Source of the DNA: an uncultured Eudoraea sp.
Lineage (GTDB): Bacteria > Bacteroidota > Bacteroidia > Flavobacteriales > Flavobacteriaceae
DNA length: 64,000 bases
Reading direction: 5' to 3'
Assembly: GCA_947258555.1 (NCBI GenBank)
Contig: CAMYJF010000003.1
Coordinates: 1 to 64,000 of the forward strand
Of the stretch, positions 1-7,762 are shown piece after piece. The notes beneath the pieces are model-generated. The model saw only the letters and a program-made list of their open reading frames with translations, did no database searches and was not told the DNA's origin. The stretch's first letter is position 1. Each line of letters starts with the position of its first letter. The position numbers and the translations under genes are program-made.

Positions 1-1014
1 GCACAAGTCGCCACAAACACAACCGATATAGCTACGAACGTCACAGACATTGCTACGAACGCAACGGATATTGCTGCTCATGTGGCAGCCGACTTAGATG
101 TTGACAGCACAAACGAATTAAACTCAACGGTTGCCTTTGACGGTACAAACCTGACAGTGACGGATCCAGGCGGAAGTCTTTCTGCCGATATCTCTGGACT
201 GGCTTATGACGATTCTGCCATCCAGGCACAAGTGACCACAAACACAACCGATATAGCCACCAATGTTGCTGATATTGCGACAAACGTAACAGACATAGCA
301 ACTAATGCTACAGACATAGCTACCAATGCGACTGACATCGCTACCAACACAACTGATATTGCATCCAATGCTACGGACATTACCACCAATGCAACAGACA
401 TTGCAACGAACGCGACGGATATTGCTACCAACGCAACGGATATTGCCGCTCATGTGGCAGCCGATGGAGATCTTGATAGTACGAATGAAATTCAGACGCT
501 CTCAAAGGCTGGAAATACGATCACATTAAGTGATGGAGGTGGTTCAGTAAATGAAACCGTAACCTCTTTATCTCAGAATACAACAACTGGTGTAGTTACC
601 TATACCGATGAGGCCACTGGAACACAAACAGCCAATGTAGTTTCCACGAATACTGATAATGATATATCGGCTGGGACCGATGGCGGAGCATACTACAAGA
701 GTATGGTAAAAGCAATCGGCAAAATAAGTTCTGCAGGCGCTGTAGTTAGGGCTACAACCGGGATTACCGTTACTAAATTGACTGGAAATGGCCATTATCG
801 GGTAAACCTGCCCACGGGAATGGTGGCAGATGCGAACTACATCATTCACTTGTCTCAACCGAGTCGTAATGGTGCTGGAAATGATGACCCCGGGATTTCA
901 TATACCAATCAGACCTCAACGAGTTTCGAAGTGATAATAGGCGATAATGACAATGGGGGAACGAACCGAAATCGCTTTAATTCAGAATTCATGTTTATGA
1001 TTTTAAACCTCTAA
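1..1014 (+). CDS. Repeat-rich tail-fibre-like surface protein (5' end outside window)
   Basis: The reading frame is open from base 1 to the TAA at 1012-1014, so this is the C-terminal 337 residues of a longer protein. It holds two arrays of the seven-residue unit TNxTDIA (3 copies at 13-75, 10 copies at 238-447). Each array is preceded by QV and followed by AHVAAD...DSTNE. The regular I/V spacing and Asn/Thr content suggest a trimeric coiled coil or beta-helix stalk like those of phage tail fibres and trimeric adhesins; that is inference. A DSTNEIQTLS..GNTITLSDGGG module and a non-repetitive C-terminal head of about 110 residues follow. No T9SS sorting domain is visible at the C-terminus. The next gene starts 3 bases downstream and carries the same DxTNEIQ module, so the two are probably co-transcribed. 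The exact role is unknown. Confidence 0.7.
   Translation, partial: AQVATNTTDIATNVTDIATNATDIAAHVAADLDVDSTNELNSTVAFDGTNLTVTDPGGSLSADISGLAYDDSAIQAQVTTNTTDIATNVADIATNVTDIATNATDIATNATDIATNTTDIASNATDITTNATDIATNATDIATNATDIAAHVAADGDLDSTNEIQTLSKAGNTITLSDGGGSVNETVTSLSQNTTTGVVTYTDEATGTQTANVVSTNTDNDISAGTDGGAYYKSMVKAIGKISSAGAVVRATTGITVTKLTGNGHYRVNLPTGMVADANYIIHLSQPSRNGAGNDDPGISYTNQTSTSFEVIIGDNDNGGTNRNRFNSEFMFMILNL
13..75 (+). repeat. Tandem 21-bp repeat array, 3 units
   Basis: Three in-frame 21-bp units encode TNTTDIA, TNVTDIA and TNATDIA. The array is bounded by codons for QVA on the left and AHVAAD on the right, the same borders as the larger array at 238-447. Confidence 0.85.
238..447 (+). repeat. Tandem 21-bp repeat array, 10 units
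   Basis: Ten in-frame 21-bp units encode variants of TNxTDIA (x = T, V, A). Units differ mainly at synonymous or near-neutral positions. The flanks (about 226-237 and 448-480) closely match those of the array at 13-75, which indicates a duplicated module with a different number of units. Confidence 0.9.
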
Positions 1015-1017
1015 CCA

Positions 1018-1893
1018 ATGAAACGATTACTAATCATTATAACTGTATTGCTCATCCATATAGGAGTGTTTGCCCAGATCGATGCCAATTCATTAATGGG
1101 ATTGATTCATGCTACGACAGCGGAAATGACGGCCATAGTATCTCCGATAGAGGGATCATTGCTTTATAATACAACCGATAATGCTATTTACCAATATAAT
1201 GGTGTTTCATGGGGAATTGTTGGGCAAACCGGACCCGTAGGTCCACAAGGACCTCAAGGTATTCAGGGGATTCCAGGTGATCCTGCGACAGACGATCAAA
1301 CACTGGCAACAGACGGTACTTCAGGAAATATTTCAATTACCGGCGGTAATGGAATTTCACTTAATGTAAACGATGCAGACTCCGATCCTACGAACGAGAT
1401 TCAAAACTTGTCATTAGCAGGTAACGATCTAACAATTTCCAGCGGAAACACAATTACGTTAACCCCTTTGATCGACATAAATCTTGGAAAAGATGACCTG
1501 ATCCAAGATCCGGAATCCCGTACTTACGACATGAATGCCCAAGATCTGGGCTTTATTAATGGAAATGTGGGTATTGGTAATACAACACCCAACTCTATGC
1601 TTCAGATATCGGGTTCGGTATCTGCGCCTATTCGTTCAACAGCGATTAATACATCTTTGGGACCGAATGACTTCACGTTAATAACAACAGAAAAAGATCT
1701 TATCATTACGTTACCTGCGGCGAATACTTGCCAAGGAAGGCTTTACCTTATCAAAAATTTTGGAGGTGGGGACAATAATACCAATGTTTTGTATATAAAA
1801 AACAATGGCGATCTAGATAATAAAATAGACAATGACAATTTGACGTGGCTTCAAAGTGATGGAGTTAATTGGCATCAAATAAACAAGTTTTAA
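1018..1893 (+). CDS. Secreted collagen-like surface protein
   Basis: 291 aa with a clear signal peptide (about residues 1-19, ending GVFAQ). A short collagen-like Gly-X-Y stretch (GPVGPQGPQGIQGIPG) lies near residues 71-86. A DSDPTNEIQNLSLAGN module matches the one in the preceding gene. The C-terminal half includes a VGIGNTTPNSMLQISGS segment like those of tail-fibre-type repeat proteins of flavobacteria, and ends in INKF without a T9SS domain. The ATG follows the upstream stop by 3 bases. Likely a cell-surface or extracellular structural protein; no enzymatic motif is seen. Confidence 0.65.
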   Translation: MKRLLIIITVLLIHIGVFAQIDANSLMGLIHATTAEMTAIVSPIEGSLLYNTTDNAIYQYNGVSWGIVGQTGPVGPQGPQGIQGIPGDPATDDQTLATDGTSGNISITGGNGISLNVNDADSDPTNEIQNLSLAGNDLTISSGNTITLTPLIDINLGKDDLIQDPESRTYDMNAQDLGFINGNVGIGNTTPNSMLQISGSVSAPIRSTAINTSLGPNDFTLITTEKDLIITLPAANTCQGRLYLIKNFGGGDNNTNVLYIKNNGDLDNKIDNDNLTWLQSDGVNWHQINKF

Positions 1894-1976
1894 GATTAAT
1901 AATATTATACGAAAATCATCCGATCTCGGGTGCAAATTCAAGTAAAGCAAATTTGCTTAATGATTTAAGAAAAGCA

Positions 1977-3155
1977 ATGATCAAGCTGGTAATAACAACA
2001 ATAAAGCATATCCATTTTTTCTGCATCCTGCTATTGATTAGTCCTTTAATGGCACAGAATGCCGTACACAATTTCGGCAACATCCAAATGCATGACGATG
2101 CTTTAGTAGCTTTTCATATTAACCTGATCAATGACGGTATTTTCTATGCAAATCTTGGGCTATGTGGTTTTTATAATACACAGAATGCTTTGACGATTTC
2201 TGGAACAAGTATTCCAGTTTTCTACGATGCCGAGATAATGGTAGATGATGGCCTTTACCTGGATATTGGAGTGGGTATACGAAACAACGCTAATTTTGTC
2301 AAGGGTAATGTTATGATAGCCAGATCAAACCCGTTAACATATATGAATTACGCCAATGATGCTTTTTATACAGGCCCCGATGATCCTAATAAAATAGACG
2401 GTTATGCCGGAATTACAAACAAGGAGTCTTTTGAATTTCCAATAGGCGATCTGAACCGTTTACGTCCTTTGGGTATTCAATCGATGGCGATTAATCCTGT
2501 GGCCAGTGCAGCATATTTTTTTGAAGATCCCAATGCGCCAAGCACATTTCCAATGGTGTTTGATACAAGTTTGAAAGTGGATGCTGATCTCACAATCAGT
2601 ACACGCGAATTTTGGCAGCTGACTAGTACCATTCCTTCGCAGGTTACCTTAAGTTGGGATGCGATGAGCCAGGTGAGCGAATTCATTGACGATATCTCAG
2701 AAATTCGTGTCATGGGATGGAATAAGGCACTCGATATTTGGATTGATCTCGGTAATACATCATATACCGGCGATATGAATAACGGCACTGTAACTTCGAG
2801 TGATTTTTTACCCGTGGATTATGAAATTATTACCCTGGGAGGAAATAAAGATAACACACCAGCAAATGTTATAAATCTAGGAAACTATTACCTGAGTCCG
2901 AATAGCGATGGCGTCAATGATACCCTTATCATTGAGAACTTGTTTCTCTCACCGAACAACACACTTCGTATCTACAACAGATATGGTGTTATGGTATATG
3001 AAATGGAAAATTATGACAACCAATTCGACGGCAAGTCTAACGTTAATATGGTGATTAAGCAACCTGATGGACTCGCAGCAGGTATCTACTTTTATACCAT
3101 CCAAATGCAGGATTTGAACGAGGAGCATCAAGGCTTCATGTACATATCTAATTAA
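1977..3155 (+). CDS. T9SS cargo protein with type B C-terminal sorting domain
   Basis: 392 aa. The start at 1977 is chosen because a signal peptide follows at once (hydrophobic FFCILLLISPLMAQ); an upstream in-frame TTG at 1869 would add a non-secretory leader overlapping the previous gene. The last 90 or so residues carry the gliding-motility-associated (CHU_C, TIGR04131-like) pattern: YYLSPNSDGVNDTLIIEN, LRIYNRYGVMVYE, and a final GIYFYTIQ...GFMYISN. By family knowledge this domain directs export through the type IX secretion system and surface attachment. The body has no recognised enzymatic domain. It probably belongs to the same surface-protein group as the two genes before it. Confidence 0.75.
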   Translation: MIKLVITTIKHIHFFCILLLISPLMAQNAVHNFGNIQMHDDALVAFHINLINDGIFYANLGLCGFYNTQNALTISGTSIPVFYDAEIMVDDGLYLDIGVGIRNNANFVKGNVMIARSNPLTYMNYANDAFYTGPDDPNKIDGYAGITNKESFEFPIGDLNRLRPLGIQSMAINPVASAAYFFEDPNAPSTFPMVFDTSLKVDADLTISTREFWQLTSTIPSQVTLSWDAMSQVSEFIDDISEIRVMGWNKALDIWIDLGNTSYTGDMNNGTVTSSDFLPVDYEIITLGGNKDNTPANVINLGNYYLSPNSDGVNDTLIIENLFLSPNNTLRIYNRYGVMVYEMENYDNQFDGKSNVNMVIKQPDGLAAGIYFYTIQMQDLNEEHQGFMYISN

Positions 3156-3230
3156 TACAATTTGCACGGTGTTGAATCTGGCCTTATTTTTGTTACGTAC
3201 TACTCCGTATTCCCAAAGCAAAATCCATAC

Positions 3231-3962
3231 ATGAAACGAAGATCCTTTATCACTAAATCCGGACTTACCATAACAGCTGCGGGATTCTTGCCTTCGCTTG
3301 CATTTTCTCAGACTGAAGAATTCTCAATACTCGAACTGATGGGTAAAGCAGATATTGATCTTTTTGGAGAAGATATCAATTTAAGGGAAGAGGCCTATCA
3401 CGCTTTCTTAGATATGAGAGACGCTGCTCGTAAGGAGGGTATTGAGATAAAAATAGTATCGAGCTTCCGGAATTTTGACAGGCAAAAAGCCATTTTTGAA
3501 CGTAAATATGAACGCTTCACGGAAGATGGTCTTGAGCCACTCGCGGCCATTGATAAGATCATAGAATATTCTACAATTCCGGGAACCAGCAGGCATCATT
3601 GGGGTACTGATATAGACATCATTGACGGTAATGCGCCGGCTGAGGGAGATGTTTTGGTCTCTGAAAAATTTGAAGAGGGCGGTCCTTATGGTAAACTCAA
3701 AACCTGGATGGATAATTATGCTTCTTCCTTCGATTTTCATTTAGTGTACACAGATACTGCCGGAAGACGAGGGTTTAAGTATGAGCCTTGGCATTACAGC
3801 TATGCCCCTTTGGCAATTCCTATGCTGAGTAAGTTCAGAAAAAAGAATATCATGGAATTAATACTTCAAGAAGATATCCGTGGTATTGAAAACTGCACTA
3901 CTGGCTTTTTGAAAACCTATATTCAGGATAATATTTTAGATATCAATCCAGCACTTTTATAG
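3231..3962 (+). CDS. M15 family D-alanyl-D-alanine carboxypeptidase (VanY-like)
   Basis: 243 aa. It starts with a Tat-like twin-arginine leader (MKRRSFITKSGLT) and a signal peptide ending near AFSQ, so it acts in the periplasm. M15B motifs are present: SSFRNFDRQ, TSRHHWGTDIDI (the Zn-binding SRHxxGxxxD pattern) and EPWHYSY (catalytic Glu and Zn His). Such enzymes trim the terminal D-Ala, or related bonds, of peptidoglycan stem peptides. The ATG at 3231 is preferred over earlier non-ATG starts because it sits directly before the leader. It is 75 bp after the surface-protein gene and may have its own promoter. Confidence 0.8.
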   Translation: MKRRSFITKSGLTITAAGFLPSLAFSQTEEFSILELMGKADIDLFGEDINLREEAYHAFLDMRDAARKEGIEIKIVSSFRNFDRQKAIFERKYERFTEDGLEPLAAIDKIIEYSTIPGTSRHHWGTDIDIIDGNAPAEGDVLVSEKFEEGGPYGKLKTWMDNYASSFDFHLVYTDTAGRRGFKYEPWHYSYAPLAIPMLSKFRKKNIMELILQEDIRGIENCTTGFLKTYIQDNILDINPALL

Positions 3963-4003
3963 TGAAATTCGTAATTTGTGCGCTACTTAAACGCTAGTCA
4001 ATT

Positions 4004-4768
4004 ATGAGAAGAGGAAGCTGGAAGGTGCGAATCCTTATTGGATTAGCCATTGTGGCCTTTGCCCTTATCCAACGCTGTAATAACAAGGAAGAAAACCCAT
4101 ATACCGGAAGAGTCCAAAATATTAACATGTCTGCCGACCAGGAGATAGCCATTGGTCTTCAGAGTGCCCCGGAAATAGCTCAGCAACATGGCGGTCTCTA
4201 TCCAGATCAACGCCTTCAAACCTTTGTAGATCTTGTGGGTAAAAAATTAGTCGATAATAGCATTGCGAGAGAAACCCCATATAAATATGAATTCCATTTA
4301 CTGGCTGATGAGCGAACGATCAACGCTTTTGCGCTACCAGGTGGCCAGATATTCATAACCTATGCGCTATTCTCCCAATTAAATGAAGCCCAATTAGCCG
4401 GAGTTCTGGGACATGAGATCGGACATGTGATCGGAAGGCATTCTGCCGAACGAATAGCCGATAGCCAGTTTTGGAAGACGGTTAGCATGGGTGCAACTGT
4501 TGGGGCTGATGCCGGTGGGATAGTCGGAAGTATCGGGCAAAATACCCTATTAACAAATGGTCGTGGAGACGAGTTGGAAAGTGATGATCTGGGTGTGCTA
4601 TTCATGCTTCGATCAGGCTATGATCCGAACGAAATGATACAGGTGATGAAGATCCTTAAAGCCGCTGCGGGCCCAAACCGGGTACCCGAGTTTCAGAGTT
4701 CACATCCGGATCCTGAGAACCGTATCCAGAAAATCAAAGAATCCATAAGAAAGTACAAAGGACAGTAA
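4004..4768 (+). CDS. M48 family metallopeptidase, membrane-anchored
   Basis: 254 aa. A hydrophobic segment at residues 9-23 (ILIGLAIVAFALIQ) followed by Cys suggests a membrane anchor or an atypical lipoprotein signal. The catalytic zinc motif HEIGHVIGRHSAER is at about residues 137-150, and the third ligand lies in GRGDELESDDLGVLFM, where Glu-x-x-x-Asp is typical of M48. The size matches BepA/LoiP-like periplasmic M48 peptidases, which handle outer-membrane protein quality control in other bacteria. The substrate here is unknown. The gene lies alone between a carboxypeptidase and a small membrane-protein gene. Confidence 0.8.
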   Translation: MRRGSWKVRILIGLAIVAFALIQRCNNKEENPYTGRVQNINMSADQEIAIGLQSAPEIAQQHGGLYPDQRLQTFVDLVGKKLVDNSIARETPYKYEFHLLADERTINAFALPGGQIFITYALFSQLNEAQLAGVLGHEIGHVIGRHSAERIADSQFWKTVSMGATVGADAGGIVGSIGQNTLLTNGRGDELESDDLGVLFMLRSGYDPNEMIQVMKILKAAAGPNRVPEFQSSHPDPENRIQKIKESIRKYKGQ

Positions 4769-4788
4769 ATAACGCAGATAAGCGATAT

Positions 4789-4822
4789 TTTGGCGTATTT
4801 CTCATTTATTTTTCTATATTTG
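4789..4822 (+). promoter_or_regulatory. Bacteroidota-type promoter (TTTG / TATATTTG)
   Basis: A TTTG at 4789-4792 and a TATATTTG at 4815-4822 are separated by 22 bases. This fits the TTG ... TAnnTTTG promoter used by the short Bacteroidota housekeeping sigma factor. It would drive the small gene at 4895. Confidence 0.45.
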
Positions 4823-4894
4823 ATTTTATCCCAAATCTTTCGAAGCCCCTGATTTAACCCTTATAGCTTTAGATTAATTTTTAATTGAAACTAT

Positions 4895-5062
4895 ATGGGA
4901 ACACTATTACTCTTTAAAAACCTTTATTTCCAAGCATTCGACGACTGTAAACCGGGTTTACTGGTGACAATATTGAAAGTGTATACTTTCTTTTGCCTTA
5001 CTATGTTATCTCTTCTCTTGTATGCATTTATATACAGAGTTTTCACAGGATTTCAGTTCTAA
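4895..5062 (+). CDS. Small single-span membrane protein (possibly DUF6747-like)
   Basis: A 55-aa frame starting at ATG 4895 with layout MGTLLLFKNLYFQAFDD, then a hydrophobic span (about residues 23-47, VTILKVYTFFCLTMLSLL) and the tail LYAFIYRVFTGFQF. From memory it resembles the short flavobacterial proteins labelled DUF6747, which share a K-x-x-Y-x-x-AF start and a YAFIYR-x-x-TGF end. This match was not searched. Support as a real gene: a promoter-like pair upstream (4789-4822) and a strong terminator 50 bases downstream (5113-5140). Function unknown. Confidence 0.55.
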   Translation: MGTLLLFKNLYFQAFDDCKPGLLVTILKVYTFFCLTMLSLLLYAFIYRVFTGFQF

Positions 5063-5108
5063 AGGATACGAATTACCTCTTTTACGAGAACACTATAAAG
5101 AGGCAACT

Positions 5109-5139
5109 AAAAACGCTGACTATTAAGTCAGCGTTTTTT
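5109..5139 (+). terminator. Intrinsic terminator after the small membrane-protein gene
   Basis: Stem ACGCTGAC (5113-5120) pairs with GTCAGCGT (5127-5134) around the loop TATTAA, followed by a run of T to 5139. The left side is A-rich (AAAA), so it may also work in the other direction. Its T-tract is the first part of a 26-bp sequence repeated at 44873. Confidence 0.85.
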
Positions 5140-5157
5140 GATTGATGAATAAACTCC
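5132..5157 (+). repeat. 26-bp exact repeat, copy 1
   Basis: The 26 bases here are identical to 44873-44898. The shared sequence starts CGTTTTTTGATTG and ends AATAAACTCC. It begins in the T-tract of the terminator at 5113-5139 and diverges from copy 2 immediately after the final CC. Confidence 0.9.
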
Positions 5158-5396
5158 AGGGGATGCTTTGCTGGGTGTTGATTGTGTCCTTACTTGTTGT
5201 TTATCAACTTATTACATTGCTTATACGTTATTCTTATTTATCAATAGACGAAAGCTGTTGAGCATTGTTTCAGTTTCTCCCCTTTTCTAACGAAATTTTA
5301 ACACCTTTCAAAGCTCATTATACCCACAAAGCTTTGGTTTATCATAGCAATCCATAATTTTTACTGTTATTTTTGCATTTCGTTAATCGACGACCT
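5140..5396 (+). other. Intergenic region before gpmI
   Basis: Apart from the terminator, the end of the 26-bp repeat and a -7-like box at 5368, this stretch is AT-rich. I see no convincing small gene, tRNA or long hairpin in it. Confidence 0.5.
5368..5375 (+). promoter_or_regulatory. -7 box (TATTTTTG) for gpmI
   Basis: TATTTTTG matches TAnnTTTG and lies 21 bases before the gpmI ATG at 5397. No well-spaced -33 TTTG was found; the nearest (5333-5336) is 31 bases away. Confidence 0.45.
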
Positions 5397-6920
5397 ATGC
5401 AGAAAAAAGTGATATTAATGATCCTCGATGGTTGGGGTAAATCTCCAAACCCTGATGTATCCGCTATTGCTAAGGGGAATACACCCTTTGTAGACGGGCT
5501 GTACAATCAATATTCTAATGCAGATTTGCTCACGGACGGACTCAATGTGGGTTTGCCGGAAGGGCAAATGGGTAATAGTGAGGTTGGCCATATGAATTTG
5601 GGGGCCGGAAGGATCGTTTACCAGGATCTGGTAAAGATCAACATGGCCGTCGCTGAGAAGTCCATAAATCAAGAGAAAACGGTCCAGGAAGCGTTCGATT
5701 TTGCCCGACAAAATCATTCAGCTGTACATTTCCTAGGCTTGGTAAGCGATGGAGGTGTTCACAGCCACATTGATCATATAAAAGGACTTCTGGAAGCGGC
5801 CGGAGAAGCTGATCTCCAGGATGTGTATGTACATGCTTTTACGGATGGAAGGGATGTAGACCCAAGAAGCGGCCGGGATTTTATCAAAGATCTTCAAGCG
5901 ACCTGCAATACCACCGGGGCACAGATCGCCTCTGTTATAGGCAGGTATTTTGCCATGGATAGAGACCACAGATGGGAGCGTGTAAAAAAGGCATATGATG
6001 CCATGGTGCACGGTAAAGGTCTTCGTACAGAAAATATTATCGGAGCACTCGAAGCGAGCTATGAGGGAGGCGTGACCGACGAATTCATAGAACCAATTGT
6101 CGCAACAAATTCAAACAATGACCCTGTAGGTAAGATCAAGGACGGAGATGTAGTATTCTTTTTTAATTTCAGAACAGATCGCGGTCGTGAACTTACCCAG
6201 GTACTAAGTCAGCAGGATATGCCTGAACAAGGAATGCATACCCTGGACCTACACTATGTAACCATGACCAATTATGACGACACCTATAAAGGGGTTCATG
6301 TGGTATATCAAAAGGAAAATATCAAACAAACCCTGGGAGAAGTTCTTGCCCAGAATCATAGGTCTCAGATCCGTATCGCAGAAACAGAAAAATATCCGCA
6401 TGTGACCTTCTTTTTTAATGGAGGTAGGGAAGATCCTTTTCAGGGAGAAAAACGCATTCTTTGTCCTTCACCGAAAGTGGCAACTTATGACCTGAAACCG
6501 GAAATGAGTGCTTATGAAATTCGTGATTCAATCTTGCCGGAACTCGAAAAGGAAGAAGCTGACTTCATCTGTCTGAATTTTGCCAATCCTGATATGGTGG
6601 GGCATACAGGAATAATGTCCGCCGCAATTAAAGCTGTTGAAACAGTAGATCAATGCGCCAAAACCATTATAGAAAAAGGATTGGAACACGGCTATTCGAC
6701 TATTGTCATAGCAGATCATGGTAATGCGGATACTATGATCAATCCGGATGGAAGCCCGAATACAGCTCATACAACGAACCCTGTACCCTTGATCTTGGTA
6801 GACCCCGATACGCCAAAAGTAAGAGCGGGTGTTTTGGCTGATCTTGCACCGACGATACTAGAATTGTTGGGTATAGACCAACCTGAATTAATGACTGGTA
6901 GTTCTTTGATATCTGACTAA
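5397..6920 (+). CDS. gpmI: 2,3-bisphosphoglycerate-independent phosphoglycerate mutase
   Basis: 507 aa, the normal family length. The enzyme interconverts 3- and 2-phosphoglycerate in cytoplasmic glycolysis and gluconeogenesis using two Mn2+ ions and a serine nucleophile. Visible motifs: LMILDGWG (metal-binding Asp11), GQMGNSEVGHMN (nucleophile Ser61), SDGGVHSH, HAFTDGRDVDP, FFNFRTDRGREL, NPDMVGHTG and ADHGNAD near the C-terminus. The ATG at 5397 gives the typical start MQKKVILMIL; a TTG at 5373 lies inside the -7 box and is unlikely. map follows after 17 bp, so the two may be co-transcribed. Confidence 0.97.
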   Translation: MQKKVILMILDGWGKSPNPDVSAIAKGNTPFVDGLYNQYSNADLLTDGLNVGLPEGQMGNSEVGHMNLGAGRIVYQDLVKINMAVAEKSINQEKTVQEAFDFARQNHSAVHFLGLVSDGGVHSHIDHIKGLLEAAGEADLQDVYVHAFTDGRDVDPRSGRDFIKDLQATCNTTGAQIASVIGRYFAMDRDHRWERVKKAYDAMVHGKGLRTENIIGALEASYEGGVTDEFIEPIVATNSNNDPVGKIKDGDVVFFFNFRTDRGRELTQVLSQQDMPEQGMHTLDLHYVTMTNYDDTYKGVHVVYQKENIKQTLGEVLAQNHRSQIRIAETEKYPHVTFFFNGGREDPFQGEKRILCPSPKVATYDLKPEMSAYEIRDSILPELEKEEADFICLNFANPDMVGHTGIMSAAIKAVETVDQCAKTIIEKGLEHGYSTIVIADHGNADTMINPDGSPNTAHTTNPVPLILVDPDTPKVRAGVLADLAPTILELLGIDQPELMTGSSLISD

Positions 6921-6937
6921 TAAATTTGTCAACCTAT

Positions 6938-7753
6938 ATGCTTAAAGGAAAGACCGCTGAAGAAATTGAATTATTGAGACAAAGTGCCCAATTGGTTTCC
7001 AAAACATTGGGTATGTTGGCCGCGGAGATCGAACCAGGAGTGAGCTCACTTCACCTGGATAAACTTGCAGAAGATTTTATTCGCGATCATGGCGGAGAAC
7101 CGGGTTTTCTTGGAATGTATGATTTTCCGAACACCCTGAACACGAGTCCCAATGCACAAGTGGTTCATGGCATTCCTACTGATGACCCTTTAAAAGAAGG
7201 CGACATCATTTCTGTAGACTGCGGTGTCTTGATGAATGGTTATTACGGTGACCACGCCTATACTTTTCCGGTCGGAGAAATAGCCGAAGCAACTAAAAAA
7301 TTGTTAGAGGTAACCAAAGAATCACTCTATATCGGCATACGGGAATTTAAGCTTGGCAATCGGGTTGGTGATGTCGGCTTCGCAATACAACAATATTGCG
7401 AAAGCCATGGCTATGGCGTAGTACGGGAATTAGTTGGTCATGGGCTTGGGAAAAAATTACATGAAGCCCCGGAAATGCCCAATTATGGAAAAAGGGGGCG
7501 AGGAAAGAAATTTGTCGAGGGACTTGTTGTCGCTATAGAACCCATGATCAATATGGGTACAAAGAGGATCAAACAACTTAATGATGGCTGGACGATCCTT
7601 GCCGCAGATGGGAAACCCAGTGCCCATTTTGAACACAATGTGGCTATTATCAATGGAAAACCAGCGTTGCTGTCCACATTCAAATATATCTATGATGCCC
7701 TGGGTATAGAATCGGATGAGGAAAAAGAATTTCAAGCAACGCTAAGTGCGTAA
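6938..7753 (+). CDS. map: Methionine aminopeptidase, type I
   Basis: 271 aa, type I length. It removes the N-terminal Met from nascent proteins in the cytoplasm. Metal ligands are visible: Asp in ISVDCGV, Asp in YYGDHAYTF, His in LVGHGLGKKLHE, Glu in VAIEPMI and Glu in HFEHNVAI. The ATG at 6938 is preferred over the TTG at 6926 because it yields MLKGKTAEEIELLR, a normal family start. It sits 17 bp after gpmI and 9 bp before the methyltransferase gene, consistent with a three-gene operon. Confidence 0.95.
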   Translation: MLKGKTAEEIELLRQSAQLVSKTLGMLAAEIEPGVSSLHLDKLAEDFIRDHGGEPGFLGMYDFPNTLNTSPNAQVVHGIPTDDPLKEGDIISVDCGVLMNGYYGDHAYTFPVGEIAEATKKLLEVTKESLYIGIREFKLGNRVGDVGFAIQQYCESHGYGVVRELVGHGLGKKLHEAPEMPNYGKRGRGKKFVEGLVVAIEPMINMGTKRIKQLNDGWTILAADGKPSAHFEHNVAIINGKPALLSTFKYIYDALGIESDEEKEFQATLSA

Positions 7754-7762
7754 ACGAGATCA

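Noticed and set aside
13-447. CRISPR-like regular repeats
   Set aside because: The period is 21 bp with no spacers, and it is in frame inside a coding sequence.
204-858. Long minus-strand open frames opposite the repeat arrays
   Set aside because: They arise from the 21-bp repeats being free of stop codons on both strands; the products are low-complexity and lack a start context.
1869-1976. Upstream extension of the T9SS cargo gene
   Set aside because: It overlaps the preceding gene and places non-secretory residues before a clear signal peptide at 1977.
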